Assembly (NCBI GenBank): GCA_009760885.1
Contig: CM019700.1
Span: 5,484,488-5,548,487, forward strand
From: Achatina immaculata
Taxonomy: Eukaryota; Mollusca; Gastropoda; Stylommatophora; Achatinidae
Direction: 5' to 3'
Length of the DNA stretch: 64,000 nucleotides
Shown: positions 35,166 to 46,590 of the stretch, in pieces
How positions within the stretch are numbered: the first letter of the stretch is position 1
Layout: the number at the start of each line of letters is the position of its first letter
Translations under genes and position numbers: made by a program
The notes under the pieces: generated by a model
What the model saw: the letters and a program-made list of their open reading frames with translations, nothing else
What the model was told of the DNA's origin: nothing
Databases searched by the model: none

Positions 35166-35283
35166 GGGAAAGACTCATGTTGTTCAAGTCCTCCGCTGTC
35201 CTTTTTTTTTTTCTTTAGGTTTGGAAACTTGTGTCCTTTTTGAACCTTGTGAAATGACCTATTCCCCAGTTTGTCCCATTACA

Positions 35284-35495
35284 GTTCCCAAAGTGGGCAC
35301 TATTGCAGGTTCCCTTCTCTCCCTTCCGGGGTCAATGGGTATAGCCCGGGAGTTGTTGAGAGAAAAGGGGCCAGGAAAAGGGGACAGCAAAGGACATCAG
35401 AGCCAACTAAATGAATTCAGTTTTCGAGTGTGTAGGGAAAGTGGCTTGGGATGCAGGGGGTGACAGAATGAAAAAAAAATGAGAATCATTGATTT
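35284..35495. mobile_element. hAT-like non-autonomous element
   Basis: The left end cagttcccaaagtgggcac and the right end aaaatgagaatcattg resemble the CAGTGNTTCTC / GAGAANCACTG ends of hAT elements. Between them is 200 bp of GC-richer sequence without coding capacity. No clear 8-bp duplication. Confidence 0.4.
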
Positions 35496-35826
35496 ATGCT
35501 GTCACTGATTTCACATAAAATTGTTTCTAACACAGGCACCTGACCCTACATCATCATCAGGTGCCATGCCAGTTAGGCTTTTAGGTCATGTTTATTGGAA
35601 GATCTCGTTCCTTGAGGTTTTCCATCAACTGTTAGTGACTTTTTAAATTGTGCTGTTGCGCTAGGCTGTCCATTATTTTTTTTTCTTTTGGTCTTCCCCT
35701 GTCTCTCTTCTCATTTATCTTTCCTGTTGTTATGATTTCTTCAAGCCCTCCCATTCTCATTATATGTCAAATGAATGATGGCTGTCGTTTTCTCCTGGAG
35801 TTATTTAGGCTTCTTTTTAACATTTG

Positions 35827-36105
35827 GGCGGCCTGACTGGCCGAGTGATTAGGCGCTCGGTTTTCTAATCCTGTGATATCGGGTTCAAGTCCCAGCCGTG
35901 GGATTTTTTTTCTGGTACACACCGAAAAGGCTCCGGGGTTCACCCAGCCTCTAAAAATTGGAACCAGAGAAATCTGGGAAGGTAAAGCTGCCAGGTGTGA
36001 TAGCGGCCACATCAGACTTTCATGTGCCGATATACGGGCCTAACACCCAGTATGCCTTAATGGCCTGGAAACGGGGGTTTTGCCTTTACCTTTCTTTCCT
36101 TTCCT
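35827..36105 (+). mobile_element. tRNA-derived SINE, second head type
   Basis: The head has A box tggccgagtga (35838-35848) and B box ggttcaagtcc (35882-35892), closer to a Ser/Leu-type tRNA than the SINE at 7778. The body contains gctgccaggtgtgatagcg and gccacatcagactttcatgt, shared with 8311-8433, and the end is ttgcctttacctttctttcc. No target duplication was found. Confidence 0.8.
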
Positions 36106-36182
36106 TCGCATCGATCTATTGATTGTCCTTGACTCACTTCCATGCAGTAGGATAGCCTCAATGTAGCATTTTAGACTATATT

Positions 36183-36274
36183 TTTCCCCGTGCCGTTAAA
36201 CGTCACATAGGGCTCGCATTGCTGTTTGCAAAGTTTTCCTGTTCTTGGCGAGTATTTCAACTTCATCAAGGGAT
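36183..36274 (-). mobile_element. LINE-B copy B2, 3' segment
   Basis: The stretch ccgtgccgttaaacgtcaca begins the LINE-B 3' terminus in reverse and continues to cttcatcaagggat, where a Tx1-like element interrupts it. The rest of the copy resumes at 37843. Confidence 0.85.
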
Positions 36275-37510
36275 ATATCCTCTATTCAGAATATTCTAGA
36301 CATAATTACAGAGTTCGGACAAGGCAGCGGGGCCAAAATAAACATTCAAAAATCACACATAATGGGTTTAGGCAAATGTGTAAACAAAACAGACTTCCCA
36401 TTCACATTAATTCAGGTCAACAAAATCAAACTATACGGAATTATATTTACAGCTACGCCTTCCAATAACACCAACGCAAGATGGCAAAATATCATTGGAA
36501 AAATAAAAAACCGACTGGAACTATACAAATATAAAACTACCACCATATTCGGCAGAAGTGTCGCAGTCAACACCTGCGTCATACCACAGCTCATATACAT
36601 CGCAAATATCTTTCCCTTGCCTAGACAGTCACTTAGGGAAGTCAATTCCATGATTAGCGACTTTATTTTCCGACACACAGTACACAGCATCCAACGGAAA
36701 ACCTTGATGCAAGTTAAGAACAGAGGAGGCATCTCCCTACAAGACATATCAACAAAGATCCAGGCACTCAGAATTAAATATGTGGGACAAATCATCCAAC
36801 AGCCACACAAACATACACTAGCCCACTACTACGTAGGGCTAAGGCTAATCAAACTTTGTAAATTAAACAATGCATATCCCCATCACTTTGGCACTATACC
36901 GCTCTTCTACAGACAATGCATACAAAGTGTCACTGGACATGGACATTTAATACACGTGAAAACATCAGGTATATACAAATATCTGGTCAGAAAACAGGAA
37001 CCACCATTACAGGACAGAATAAAGAGAGGATACAAATACTTCATTACTGACTACACACAACCATTTCAAAACCTACACCAGAAAGGAATCACGCCAAGTG
37101 CACGAGAGATAACATACAGACTATTGTTCAACATAACACCGACCACACAAGGAGTCGCCCGCAGATCCAATAGACTGATCAGATGTAGACTATGTAGAAC
37201 AAAAACACAGGAAACAGAAGAGCACATCTTCTTTGAGTGCAAAACTGTTTCTTTAGCTTTTAAACTGTTGACTCACGAGATAACAACAAGAACAACACAG
37301 ACAGTAGACATGTATAGAGCAGTCATGTTGAACACCATCCCTCGAACAGTAGCAGGCAGCCATGAACAGTCCATCATCCTCCTAGCAGAATTTAGATCTC
37401 TTATCTGGTCATGTCGGAGTAAGGCCATGTTTGATAACAAAGTTTTTACACCAGAAATTTTTCTGACCATCTTCCAAAACAAATTGTTAAGGCTTTCCGG
37501 TAGTTTTTAA
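36275..37510 (+). pseudogene. Tx1/L1-like ORF2 C-terminal half with RT zinc motif
   Basis: About 410 codons are open to a stop at 37508. The start shows a late RT block (GSGAKINIQKSHIMGLG), followed by the connection region (ARWQNIIGKIKNRLELYK, then SVAVNTCVIPQLIYIANIFPLP) and a zinc-binding motif C-x2-C-x9-H-x4-C (CRLC to HIFFEC; about residues 314-332 counted from the upstream ATG at 36245). This is the zf-RVT arrangement of L1 and Tx1 elements. That upstream ATG lies in antisense LINE-B sequence, so the first ten codons of the open frame are chimeric and not native. No internal stop is present, so the copy is young, but catalytic RT motifs are missing through 5' truncation. Confidence 0.88.
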
Positions 37511-37842
37511 CAACTACTTGGAATACTGAAGTCCTTTTTGTTTGTTTGTTTGTGTGTTTTTTGTGTGTATGTAGGTTGTGACAACGACACAGTTTTAGTT
37601 TCAAAACGTTGGGTATTATATAACCATGTTTTTATATACACATGCACTCAGATGTACCTATCATCCAAATCACTATCATCTCATGTTTTGTTAAAGCCCA
37701 CCATTTCATTATTTCACTTCACGGGCCATCACCCTCACCTCACGTCATTTGCATACGATTTGTATTTGTAACTGTCAGACAAATAAACTTCATTTAAAAA
37801 AAAAAAAAAGGTGGTCCTTTCAGTGAAGCTCGAAAAAAAAAA
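36275..37842 (+). mobile_element. Tx1/L1-like LINE, 5' truncated, inside LINE-B2
   Basis: This 1.57 kb insertion splits LINE-B2 between cttcatcaagggat and ggatgttatgcc; ggat occurs on both sides. It encodes the C-terminal half of an L1/Tx1-type protein, then a 3' UTR with aataaa at 37782-37787 and A14 at 37796-37809, followed by 23 bases and a second A10 run (37833-37842). It is the only poly(A)-tailed LINE recognised here. Confidence 0.88.
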
Positions 37843-39066
37843 GGATGTTATGCCCACTAAACTGCCTTCTCTTAACAATGTCCTCTTTAGAGTTTCACGT
37901 GGTCGACCTCTTTTTCTTCGGCCTGTTGTGCTCCACTTGATAGCTTGTTTTGCTATTCTCTGATTATATCTTCTCATCACATGGCCTACATATGCCTATC
38001 TTCTTTTTCTGATCACCCATGAGACAGATTGTTGTTTGCTTATCTGTCTTATCTCTATGTTGTTCTTAAATTCGTTCCATTTTATACCAAGTATTTTCCT
38101 TATGCATTTGTTTTCAAAGAGTCAATTTCTTATCTATTTCATTAGTTGATTTCTAGTTTTCACATGTATAAATGAGAGTGGGTATCACATTTGAGATGAA
38201 TAATCTTCACTTGGTTTTTGTGCTTATAACTTTTGAATTCTATATGTTCTTAAGATTTCTGAAGAACAGTAGCTGCTTTTGCAATTCTAATTCTAACTTC
38301 CTTCTTGGTGTCACCATCCTGGTCTACGTATCTGCCAAGGTATACAAAATGGTTTACTTCATTAACAGCTGTTCCTTCTATGTATATTTTTCCTTCTTGA
38401 TTAATGAGAAGTTTCATTATTTTTGTTTTGTTCTTGTTAATTTCAAGACCTATTTTGCTACCCAAGGAAGACAGAGAATCTGGTTTTTTTTCCTGTATCG
38501 ATTTCACATTGTCACTGATAAGAGTTATGTCATCTGCAAAACCAAGATCTTCTATTTAGGTCCCATGTATCTAATCAAGGCCGGTTTTACTTGTACAGCA
38601 TCTTTTCATTATAAAGTCTATGGCAACTCTAACAAGCAAAGGAGATAATGTACATCCTTGTTTCACACCTGTTTCAATCTGAAAACATTCGCTCATTCCT
38701 TCTTCTGTGTTGACTACACAAACATATCCGTTGTATCTCTAATGATGTTGACAATTTTAGGTGATAATCCATATTGTCTTAAAATTCTCCACAGTGAATC
38801 TCTGTGTATGCTATCAAATGCCTTTTTTAAAGTCTATGAAGTTCAGGATTAATGATTTCTGCTTTTCAATATATTCTTCAAGTATTATTCTTAGAGTAAA
38901 GATCTGGTCGAGACAGCTTCTTCATTTTCGAAATCCTGCTTGTTCTTCTCTCATTGCATTATTCACTACATCTTTAATTCTATTCAGAATCACTTTACAA
39001 AACACCTTTGACACAACTAATTATTGCAGTCATTAAGGTTGCCTTTTTTGTTTGGTATTTTAACAA

Positions 39067-39177
39067 ATCCTTTGTTGAGGTTGAAAGACTCGCCGAAGAC
39101 AGGAAAAATTGGCGAACTACTTTGCGAGCCCTATGTGACGTCTAACGGCACGGGAAGGATATAAGATATAAGATAAG
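39067..39177 (+). mobile_element. LINE-B 111-bp copy nested in LINE-B2, with 10-bp target duplication
   Basis: A plus-strand LINE-B 3' end (gttgaggttgaaagactcgc to ggatataagatataagataag) interrupts the minus-strand B2 copy. It is bracketed by perfect attttaacaa repeats at 39057-39066 and 39178-39187; the uninterrupted sequence, with one attttaacaa, is seen in copy B3 near 50775. Confidence 0.93.
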
Positions 39178-40024
39178 ATTTTAACAATGATTCCCTTTTT
39201 TCCATTTAGAAGGGACTTTTTCTTCTTTCCAAATTTTGTTAAACATTCTTTATAGTTGGCTCATGTTGTCACTGTTAATAGCTTTTAACATTTCAACTGT
39301 TATTTCATCTTCACCTGCAGCTTTGTTGTCAGTTATTAGATTCACTGCTGTTTCAATTTCATTCAGTGTAATTTCATCTAAGTTGACATTTATTTGTGGG
39401 ACTGGTTCATTAGTTCATTTGTTTCTGGTCTATTAAGTATTTCTTGGAAGTGTTCGGCCCATCTTTGCTTTTGATCTTTACTTGATGTTAATAGGTTGCC
39501 CTTTTTGCTAAAGACTGGTCTTTCTCTGAATGTAATAGCACCTTTTAGCTTCTTCTGTATATTATACAGAGTTTTGCTGTTTTCTGTTTTTGGTGCCTTT
39601 TCTGTTTCTTTTGCCATATTGGCTATATATTCTTTTTTTGTCTCTTCTAGCTGAACTGTTTACTTTATTGTCTAGTTCTTTGTATGTTTCTTTTGCCAAA
39701 ACTTTTCCAAGATCTGTCTTTGCATTCAACATGGCTAATTTGGCTGCTCTTCTTTCATGTATGTATTTCCATGTGTTATCTGATACCCATGCTTTTCTAC
39801 TTGTTGGTTGCAGTCCAGCACTTCCTTTTGCTGCCGTGATTATGGCTGTGCTGTACGAATTCCATAATTCATCTATATCTGTCTCGTCTACCTCTTTGAG
39901 TGCTGCGAAATGTTTGGTAAGTTTCTATCATCTGGAGATATCCATGTTGTTTTATGTATTTCTTTGTGTAGAAATATTGTTCCTCCGATGACCATGCCCT
40001 CTGTTAGACATTTTTCAATTAATC

Positions 40025-40205
40025 TTTCTCCATTCTGATTTATTGTATCAGTTCCTTCTTTCCCCATTACTTTTTATTGTATCAGTTCCTTCTTTCCCCA
40101 TTACTTTTTATTGTATCAGTTCCTTCTTTCCCCATTACTTTTTATTGTATCAGTTCCTTCCTTCCCCATTACGTTTTATTGTATCAATTCCTTCTTTCCC
40201 CGTTA
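40025..40205. repeat. 34-bp tandem expansion inside LINE-B endonuclease
   Basis: About five units of attgtatcagttccttcttt plus ccccattacttttt lie within the LINE-B2 endonuclease region. The matching place in copy B1 (25438-25475) has a single unit. Confidence 0.88.
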
Positions 40206-40305
40206 CTTTTTCGACGTCGGTGTTATCCTTTCATACCTTGGCGTTGAATCCTCCCATGACAACTAAGATGTCGTGTTTAGGTACTTTGTTGATAAGTTGT
40301 TGTAG

Positions 40306-40791
40306 TTAGTAATAGAAATCGCCTTTTATTTCATCGTCTGTATCGTTCATGGGTGCATAACATTGTATGATTGTCATTCTTCCGTGCCTTATTTTGTATC
40401 GTGCTCTTATCATACGACTGTTCACTGGTTTCCATTCTGACAGGCTCTTTGCTGCTGTAGATGACATAATTATACCCACTCCTTCTTGGTATTTCCCATC
40501 GTCTCTGCCGGAGTATATTATTAACTTATGGTTTTCCTCCGTTCTTTTCCCTGCTCCTAGCCTTCGCATTTCACTGATGCCCAACAGACCCAGGTAATAT
40601 CTGTCCATTTCTTTTAATACCTGAGCAGCTTTTGTTGTTGCGGCCGTCGTTCTTATATTCCAAAATCCGATTTTTGTTGTGCATTTGGGGCCGATGAATT
40701 TTCGATCATTGTCAGCGGCATGCAGAGTTGGTGTCCTTGATGTTCGGTTACAACTGTTGCGAGATTCCACAACGGTAGGGTTTTTCCCCAT
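40306..40791 (-). pseudogene. LINE-B endonuclease N-terminal part (copy B2)
   Basis: The 161-codon frame reads IGFWNIRTTAATTKAAQVLK, ISEMRRLGAGKRTEE, YSGRDDGKYQEGVGI and TIIQCYAPMNDTDDEIKGDF, the N-terminal two thirds of an EEP endonuclease. It runs into a stop just before the expected GDFN block, which is followed by the 34-bp tandem expansion. It is better preserved than copy B1 in the QCYAP region. Confidence 0.85.
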
Positions 40792-40878
40792 CCAAAGTCC
40801 CTAGATGGGTCTCAGGATAAGGTTGTTGATCTCATGCCCAACTCCAGTTTTACGATGTGTGGTGACGCAGAAGATTCA

Positions 40879-40977
40879 TTCATTCATTCATCTGCATGTC
40901 CCTTGCGGAGCTTTGCCTCCCTAACAGAACTCCTGTAGGCCTCTCGATTGTGCATACATACATACATACATACATAT
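40879..40977 (-). mobile_element. LINE-C 3' scrap with (GAAT)n tail and (CATA)n
   Basis: The plus strand reads ttcattcattcatctgcatg then tcccttgcggagctttgcct, the LINE-C end in reverse, stopping at gcctctcgattgtg and followed by a (CATA)5 run. Confidence 0.8.
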
Positions 40978-41221
40978 ATGCTTCTTCAGTTATAGTAGCA
41001 CACTCTCAATCCGACTTCAGGTATGTCAGAAGATAATCACAAGTTCAAAGATTACAGAGGTCGCACACCAATTCACATACAGTTAAAGACTCAGACTTTT
41101 TGGGAATTGACCAGTACTTTCAAATTCAAATGCATATGAACACATTCGGAGACTGAAGAGGCATGTTGCCACTCACTCCGTAGCGCAATATTATGTTGGT
41201 AAAAAAAATTTAATCAATTTT

Positions 41222-41405
41222 AGTGATGGAAAGGCATTTGGTTATGTATGTTTATGCAAGAGGACGACAACAACATAGATGAGCGGACATCTTCAAGAGA
41301 TAGAAACCAGCTTGGCCGAGTGCATTACGAAGGCAAGGACTGGAGACTCAATGCAGCCAACCTTCTGTGGGGAGACGGCACGAGATGATGATGATGTTGG
41401 TGATA
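41222..41405 (+). mobile_element. LINE-D 3' fragment with (GAT)n tail
   Basis: The segment ends ggggagacggcacgagatga followed by tgatgatg. In reverse it matches 33722-33940 and 5925-6135. Confidence 0.75.
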
Positions 41406-41409
41406 CGCC

Positions 41410-42105
41410 TAACTTTATTTATCTCCTGTAAAGAGATTAGGTAATGGAGAAGAGCGCCAAGGTTAGCTGTTTTATTTTCAACAGTTTTTACTCGCTTTCA
41501 AACTATTTTGACTAATGGGATTGGTGTGTCTTGTATGGTAGTGGAGTTTGTGGTAAACCTACGTCTTAGATCCACCACGATTGTCCAGAAGGACAAAAGC
41601 CACCATTCTGAAGGTTTGAACAATTCATCTCTACTTTAGGCACTGTAAAACTACTTTCGTTTCTTCTTCTGCCCTTTGTATGGAGAATTTAAAAAAAAAT
41701 CAGACAGTATGATAACGCGAAAACAAATGAAAGACTCTTAATAGATGTTTGTTCCAGTTACAATATGGAATAAACATAAACAGATGGAGTGATATGCTCG
41801 GCAGTAATACATTTCTAGGGCAGTGAAAACAACAAGAAGAAACACACAAACAACAAAAAACCGCTCTGCTCAACTTAAATCTGGGCCGTGGTACACTTTT
41901 ACGAATCTAGTTCACGGAGACAACATAAAAAGCGCGGGTGTTTGACTGGTCTTGTCTTGTTTCTCTTCTGGTACACCTTTCAGTGTTGAGAGAGAACAAA
42001 CAGATGTTTTGATAGGTGTCCACGATTTGCTTTCGAGTAATGGGGTTATCTGAAGGTTTCAGTAATTTTCTTCCTATGCAACCGTTTCACGTTAGTAATT
42101 CTGTA
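41410..42105. other. Non-coding stretch
   Basis: No gene or repeat family was recognised. Confidence 0.45.
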
Positions 42106-42109
42106 TAAA

Positions 42110-42460
42110 GTAACAGTGACCTGTCCTTTTAAGTTCAAAATACGTGAATTTCGGGGGGGGGGGGGGGGGAGTGAATCTAAATTTTTAAAAAAAAATTGAC
42201 CAACAGGCGAAGTTTATAACTTTAAAAAATGTGCCAGTCTGACCTACTTGTTGTACTTCTCCACAGATACGTCTTCGAAAAAAGAAAATCAACTTTTCCA
42301 CAAAGATTAATTTTAAAAATTCTAGTTTGTTTCCGAACACGCAGGGTTCAAAGATGAGTACGGGGCAATATGAGATTAGAGTTTTTTTTTTTTTTTAAAG
42401 GGGGGCAATGGGCTATCGGACTGAAAGTAATGCGATTCCTGGGACAAATCCTTAAAATAT
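42110..42460. repeat. Dispersed repeat X, copy 2
   Basis: The parts aagtttataacttta and gtacttctccacagatacg match 3820-3870, and gggacaaatccttaaaat (about 42440) is the reverse complement of 3934-3951. A G17 tract (42153-42169) and a T tract are embedded. Confidence 0.5.
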
Positions 42461-42490
42461 GGAACTGTACAAGAACATCGGGATGGTTGG

Positions 42491-42687
<197 letters not shown>

Positions 42688-42694
42688 GACCTTC

Positions 42695-43253
42695 CATCAC
42701 TACAAACTAATAATGGAGATACAATGAGGGAGAATATCTATCGCTCTTCAGAAAGTAAAACAACTAAAGAATCTGTGGAGAGGAACAGACAGAACTACAA
42801 AAATAAGATTTTTAAGCGCATGCATCTTTCCCATCGAAACGTATGCCTGTGAGACCTGGACACAACAAAACAGCTGAGAAACACATAAATGCCTCTGAAT
42901 GTAAATGCTACAGAAGAGTTCTTCAAATATCATGGACACAAAAAAGAACAAATATATCCATACTACAAGAACTTAATATTGAATAAGGCTGGCTAGTAAA
43001 GAGGGTTAAAGAGAGAAAACTTAAATATTTTGGACGCATTAAACATCATGATAATCTAGAGAAAACCATCTTGGAAGGGTACATAATGGGAGAACAAGAA
43101 AGAGAGGAAGACCAAGGTGAAGATGGCTGCAAGACATCGTTGATGATCTGCAAATGTATGCATCAGCAGCAGGCCATCTTGCTCACAACCGAGAGGCCTA
43201 CAGGAGAGCTGTTAGGGAGGCAAAGTTCCACAAGGGGGCATGCAAATGAATGA
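42695..43253 (+). mobile_element. LINE-C 5'-truncated copy, longest of its family here
   Basis: The plus strand reads degraded RT C-terminal sequence (TYACETWT type block near 42840, then KYFGRIKHHDNLEKTILEG and MYASAAGHLAHNREAYRRAV) and ends in tgcaaatgaatgaat. Several stops. It abuts the (TATC)n tract. Confidence 0.85.
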
Positions 43254-43289
43254 ATACACCTTTAGATATTCCTATCTTTTTTTCTGCTG

Positions 43290-43815
43290 AAGTATTTCAG
43301 TCATATCAAGAACCATAACACAATACTATCTGGAAAAGTTGAAGAAAAAAAACCAAGAGGATGATAATGATATAGATGGATGGAGAAATGATAGCCCTTT
43401 ACCTACTAACCCATAACAAACACCAAAAATTATATAAATTGTTCCAGTATCTTTATAGTCAGTAGAAAATAATCACCGCGAATGGACCTTATCCCGTGAA
43501 CAGATAAAAAATCTATAGCATAACCTCTACAGACTCACCTATAAAGACTTTCAAAATCTTTTTTAACATAAAAATATAGAGAAGAATCATTTTTAACTGG
43601 GGCTGCTAACTTTAATCAGGGGAAGATTTGTTTACCTCCTCTTCTCTTGTGCTGATGTTGATTATGTATGACAATACAGTGATATAGATGGATGGACAAT
43701 ATATATAGGTTGATGATATCTATGTGCACTGTGGAGACAAAGGGCAAGGCAAGCTGAAGGACTACTGCAGCCAATCTTCAATGGGGTTAGGGCGCATGAT
43801 GATGATGATGTTGAT
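43290..43815 (+). mobile_element. LINE-D 3' copy, split and diverged, with (GAT)n tail
   Basis: An FRHIKNHNTILSGKVEEKKP-like segment at 43290-43360 and a later end (cagccaatcttcaatgggg, then gcgcatgatgatgatgatg) match other LINE-D ends. About 230 bases of unrelated or decayed sequence lie between. Confidence 0.65.
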
Positions 43816-43819
43816 AAAC

Positions 43820-44620
43820 ACGAAAAATGAACAAAGTTTATGAAATGATTTTCTCATGGACTTATCAAAAACGATAACAAATGCAAAGTTCTAGAGAAGT
43901 ACATTATTTTAATGACAGTATTATAAAATATAATAATTATATATTTATATATAAATTGTAAAAAGCAAGACAATGTGGGTCAGCCACATCATCACCCACA
44001 GAAAAAGCACCCTAAGAATGCTTGTGTAAAAAATGTCTATAAAAAGAAAAGGATGTACTTAACAGTTAAAAACCTCAGATCTTTCTTTATCTTAAATTTG
44101 CAGAGTGTTACTTACAGCCTTAACAAATTTTTATTCTTAAGGGTATAAAGTAAAAAAAAAACTAGTCATTCCCAGTATTCCACACACTAAACCATCTCTC
44201 ATAAATTTTAAAAAGCGAATTTTAACACAATAAATGTGTAAATACCTAAGTAAAACAAAACGGACAAATGAAACTGTCTTCAATTGCACTTTCACTTTCT
44301 AAAAAATGTATTTAAAAAAAAACGAAAAGGATTATGCCAGTGGTATCCAGACTGTTAAATCTCTAATAGAAGCAAATGTATACAGGAACTTAACCAAATC
44401 CATAAGAAAAATGACAGTCATCATTCATTGGACATATGAGGGCTTGAAAATATCATAACAGCAGGGGAGATAAATGAGAAGGCGGGGGGAACAAAGAGAT
44501 AAAAATCATAGACAGTCCAGCATTATGGGCACAACAATAAAATCACCAAATGAGCTGATGAAAAATATCAAGAAAGAAATCTGTTGAGATGCATCGCAAG
44601 CATGACCACCTGAAGATGAT
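43820..44620. other. AT-rich non-coding stretch
   Basis: Nothing gene-like was recognised. Confidence 0.45.
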
Positions 44621-44629
44621 ACTGACCCA

Positions 44630-44856
44630 TTCTGCGGGCCACAGATCGCCTGTGGTCCATGAGGCATTTATCAAGTGGTCCTCACCTGTGTTATCAGTTT
44701 GGTACTAATTGTCATCTGTTGTATAAAAGCAAATAAGGGTTTACAGGATTATGATACTATATATAAGCTGGTAGTTTGTGACTTATACGTAGTTGTAAAA
44801 GTGGTCCCTGGATGTAAAAAGGCTGAGAACCACTGGATTAAGTCAATGATTGCTTT
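44630..44856. mobile_element. hAT-like MITE, one end preserved
   Basis: The right end gtggtccctggatgtaaaaa followed by ggctgagaaccactg is a typical hAT terminus. The left side tgcgggccacagatcgcctg and tggtccatgaggcatttatc is what such elements carry near the other end, but the left terminal repeat is decayed. Confidence 0.45.
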
Positions 44857-44964
44857 TAAATAAACATTAACCATCAGTCATTGCTTGTTAGTAAAGTTTC
44901 TACTTGTTGTGAGATCAGGATCTTGGCTAGACAAAGGTTGTATGAGATACTGGTACCTACTATT

Positions 44965-45090
44965 CAAGACAACCAGAGATGAGAGAAATAGACTAAAGCA
45001 GAGATGAGAGAAATAGACTAAAGCAGAGATGAGAGAAATAAACTAAAGCAGAGATGAGAGAAATAGACTAAAGCAGAGATGAGAGAAATA
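44965..45090. repeat. 25-bp minisatellite
   Basis: Five units of gatgagagaaatagactaaagcaga type. Confidence 0.9.
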
Positions 45091-45114
45091 AGCGTGCAGC
45101 AGTCTCAGTGGCGA

Positions 45115-45395
45115 TAAAAAAAAAGAAGGCGGGCCTATGTGGGTCACATGATGAGGAGAAACAATCAGAGAATCACAAAGCAAGCCATAAAATGGGAAAC
45201 ATGTGGATAAAGAAAAAGAGCCTGATCTGAAGAGACCCTAAAGGGAACACTGACAAGACAGGCTAAAATGACTGGCATCAGATCCCTTGATGAGACTGAG
45301 AAGCTTACTGAGAATAGAAACTCATGGCAAGATGCACTGTGAGCCCTGTGTGACGCATGACAGCATGGGAAGAATGTAAGATGTAATGGTTGTAA
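45115..45395 (+). mobile_element. LINE-B-like subfamily fragment
   Basis: The segment from gggcctatgtgggtcacatg to gggaagaatgtaagatgtaa parallels the LINE-B 3' end but is consistently different (gccctgtgtgacgcatgaca). In reverse it matches 57395-57760 better than LINE-B proper, so it is a subfamily. Confidence 0.75.
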
Positions 45396-46024
45396 CATAA
45401 ATTTAGTATTAACAGTTGCTGGAAGCAGTGAGGCCATTACCCTGTCTTCTTTGTGTTAGTGGCTGATATACTTGTAGCTCTTGACAGTTCATGCCATAGT
45501 GAAGAACTTAGCTGTCCTCTGTAGTTGCTCAGACTAAGTACACAGGCAGTTTTGAAATGTACAGTGTCTAAGGAAGTAGTTTCATTCATAGTTCATCTGG
45601 TTTGGGGCATTTAAGCAGGAAATGTTTAACCCTTTTCTCACCAATTTCTTGGGGGCTGAAGACTTGGTACTCAAGCTTGATGACACACTGGTCAGTCATC
45701 CATACCTGACTGCATGTGTCAAGGTTAGTGAAGCACTATGACCTCCTAATGGTGCCCGATGGAAACGGGCAAGCAGTCTGACTGAGTCAGTTGGGATTGA
45801 AATGGGAAGAAGTATCTAGACTTAGGAGTAAGTCATGCCAAAGTTGGATATACCAGACTGAAAGGTGCAGATATCACAGTTAAGTTGCAAACAGTGAAAT
45901 AATGATGAAAATGCCCTTTTCTGGGCAAACGCTGAAGAAAATGAAGAATGTGCATGATAAATATTAGATGGTTTTCTAAACTCCAAGTAAATCTCTGTTG
46001 TTAGACCTGTGCATCAGATCACAC

Positions 46025-46275
46025 CACATGATCCATCATCCATGCCCTTGTTAACCAATCACCGCCTTGCAGGGCAGCAAACAAATTCTCTCCACCTCTC
46101 ATGGTCTGTGGCCAGTTTCTTTGTTGTGGCCCCGCTGTGCAGCATGCTATTCATTTCTACTTCTACAGTTCTCTGCCAGGTAGCTTTTGGATGGTCTCTC
46201 CTGTTTATAGCTGTTTAATACAAAGGTCTCTTTGAAACATAAGACTAATCCATTTCCAGTGGAGTTGTTGTTTAT
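46025..46275 (-). mobile_element. LINE-F 3' fragment
   Basis: The plus strand block ccttgcagggcagcaaacaa to ggtctctcctg is the reverse of a LINE C-terminus and matches 59690-59945. Left edge contains a short catccatg relic of the tail. Confidence 0.75.
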
Positions 46276-46411
46276 TGGAGCCATATGATATATAAGATAT
46301 ATTCCAAAGCTTGAATCAAGACATACAGTCCTAACTAAAACGGTATGACATGGGGAAGTTCTCTTCTTCATACAGGTAAAGAATGTTGTCATTTATTTCG
46401 CCTCCTCTTCT

Positions 46412-46590
46412 CTCTCTCTCTCTCTGAACCTTAAGTGCTCAGGGCACACGGAGCTTCTGCAAAGGTTTTCTACAAATGCCTGTCTTTTACCTTTTTTTTT
46501 TCTCTCTTGCCCAAGTGAGCCCTCTATTGCTCAACATCCTCTCTCTATTGTCCTTCTCCACATCTCTTTTGGTCTACCCTTTACTTCTGT
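46412..46590 (-). mobile_element. LINE-A 5'-truncated copy with 10-bp target duplication
   Basis: A (CT)n tail and about 165 bases of LINE-A 3' end are bracketed by ctcctcttct at 46402-46411 and 46591-46600. Confidence 0.88.

Larger units (their letters stand above)
37843..40878 (-). mobile_element. LINE-B copy B2, main segment
   Basis: Together with 36183-36274 this is a near full-length LINE-B in reverse. Its 5' end is at 40878, in the tcattc tail of a LINE-C fragment. Endonuclease lies at 40306-40791, RT and C-terminus follow toward lower coordinates with many frame breaks (for example KIGLEINKNKTKIMK and VNHFVYLGRYVDQDGD at 38250-38507). It was hit by a Tx1-like insertion and by a small LINE-B insertion (39067-39177), and carries an internal 34-bp tandem expansion (40040-40205). 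Confidence 0.9.

Noticed and set aside
36245..36274. Native start codon of the Tx1-like frame
   Set aside because: The ATG and first ten codons lie in antisense LINE-B sequence next to the insertion point.
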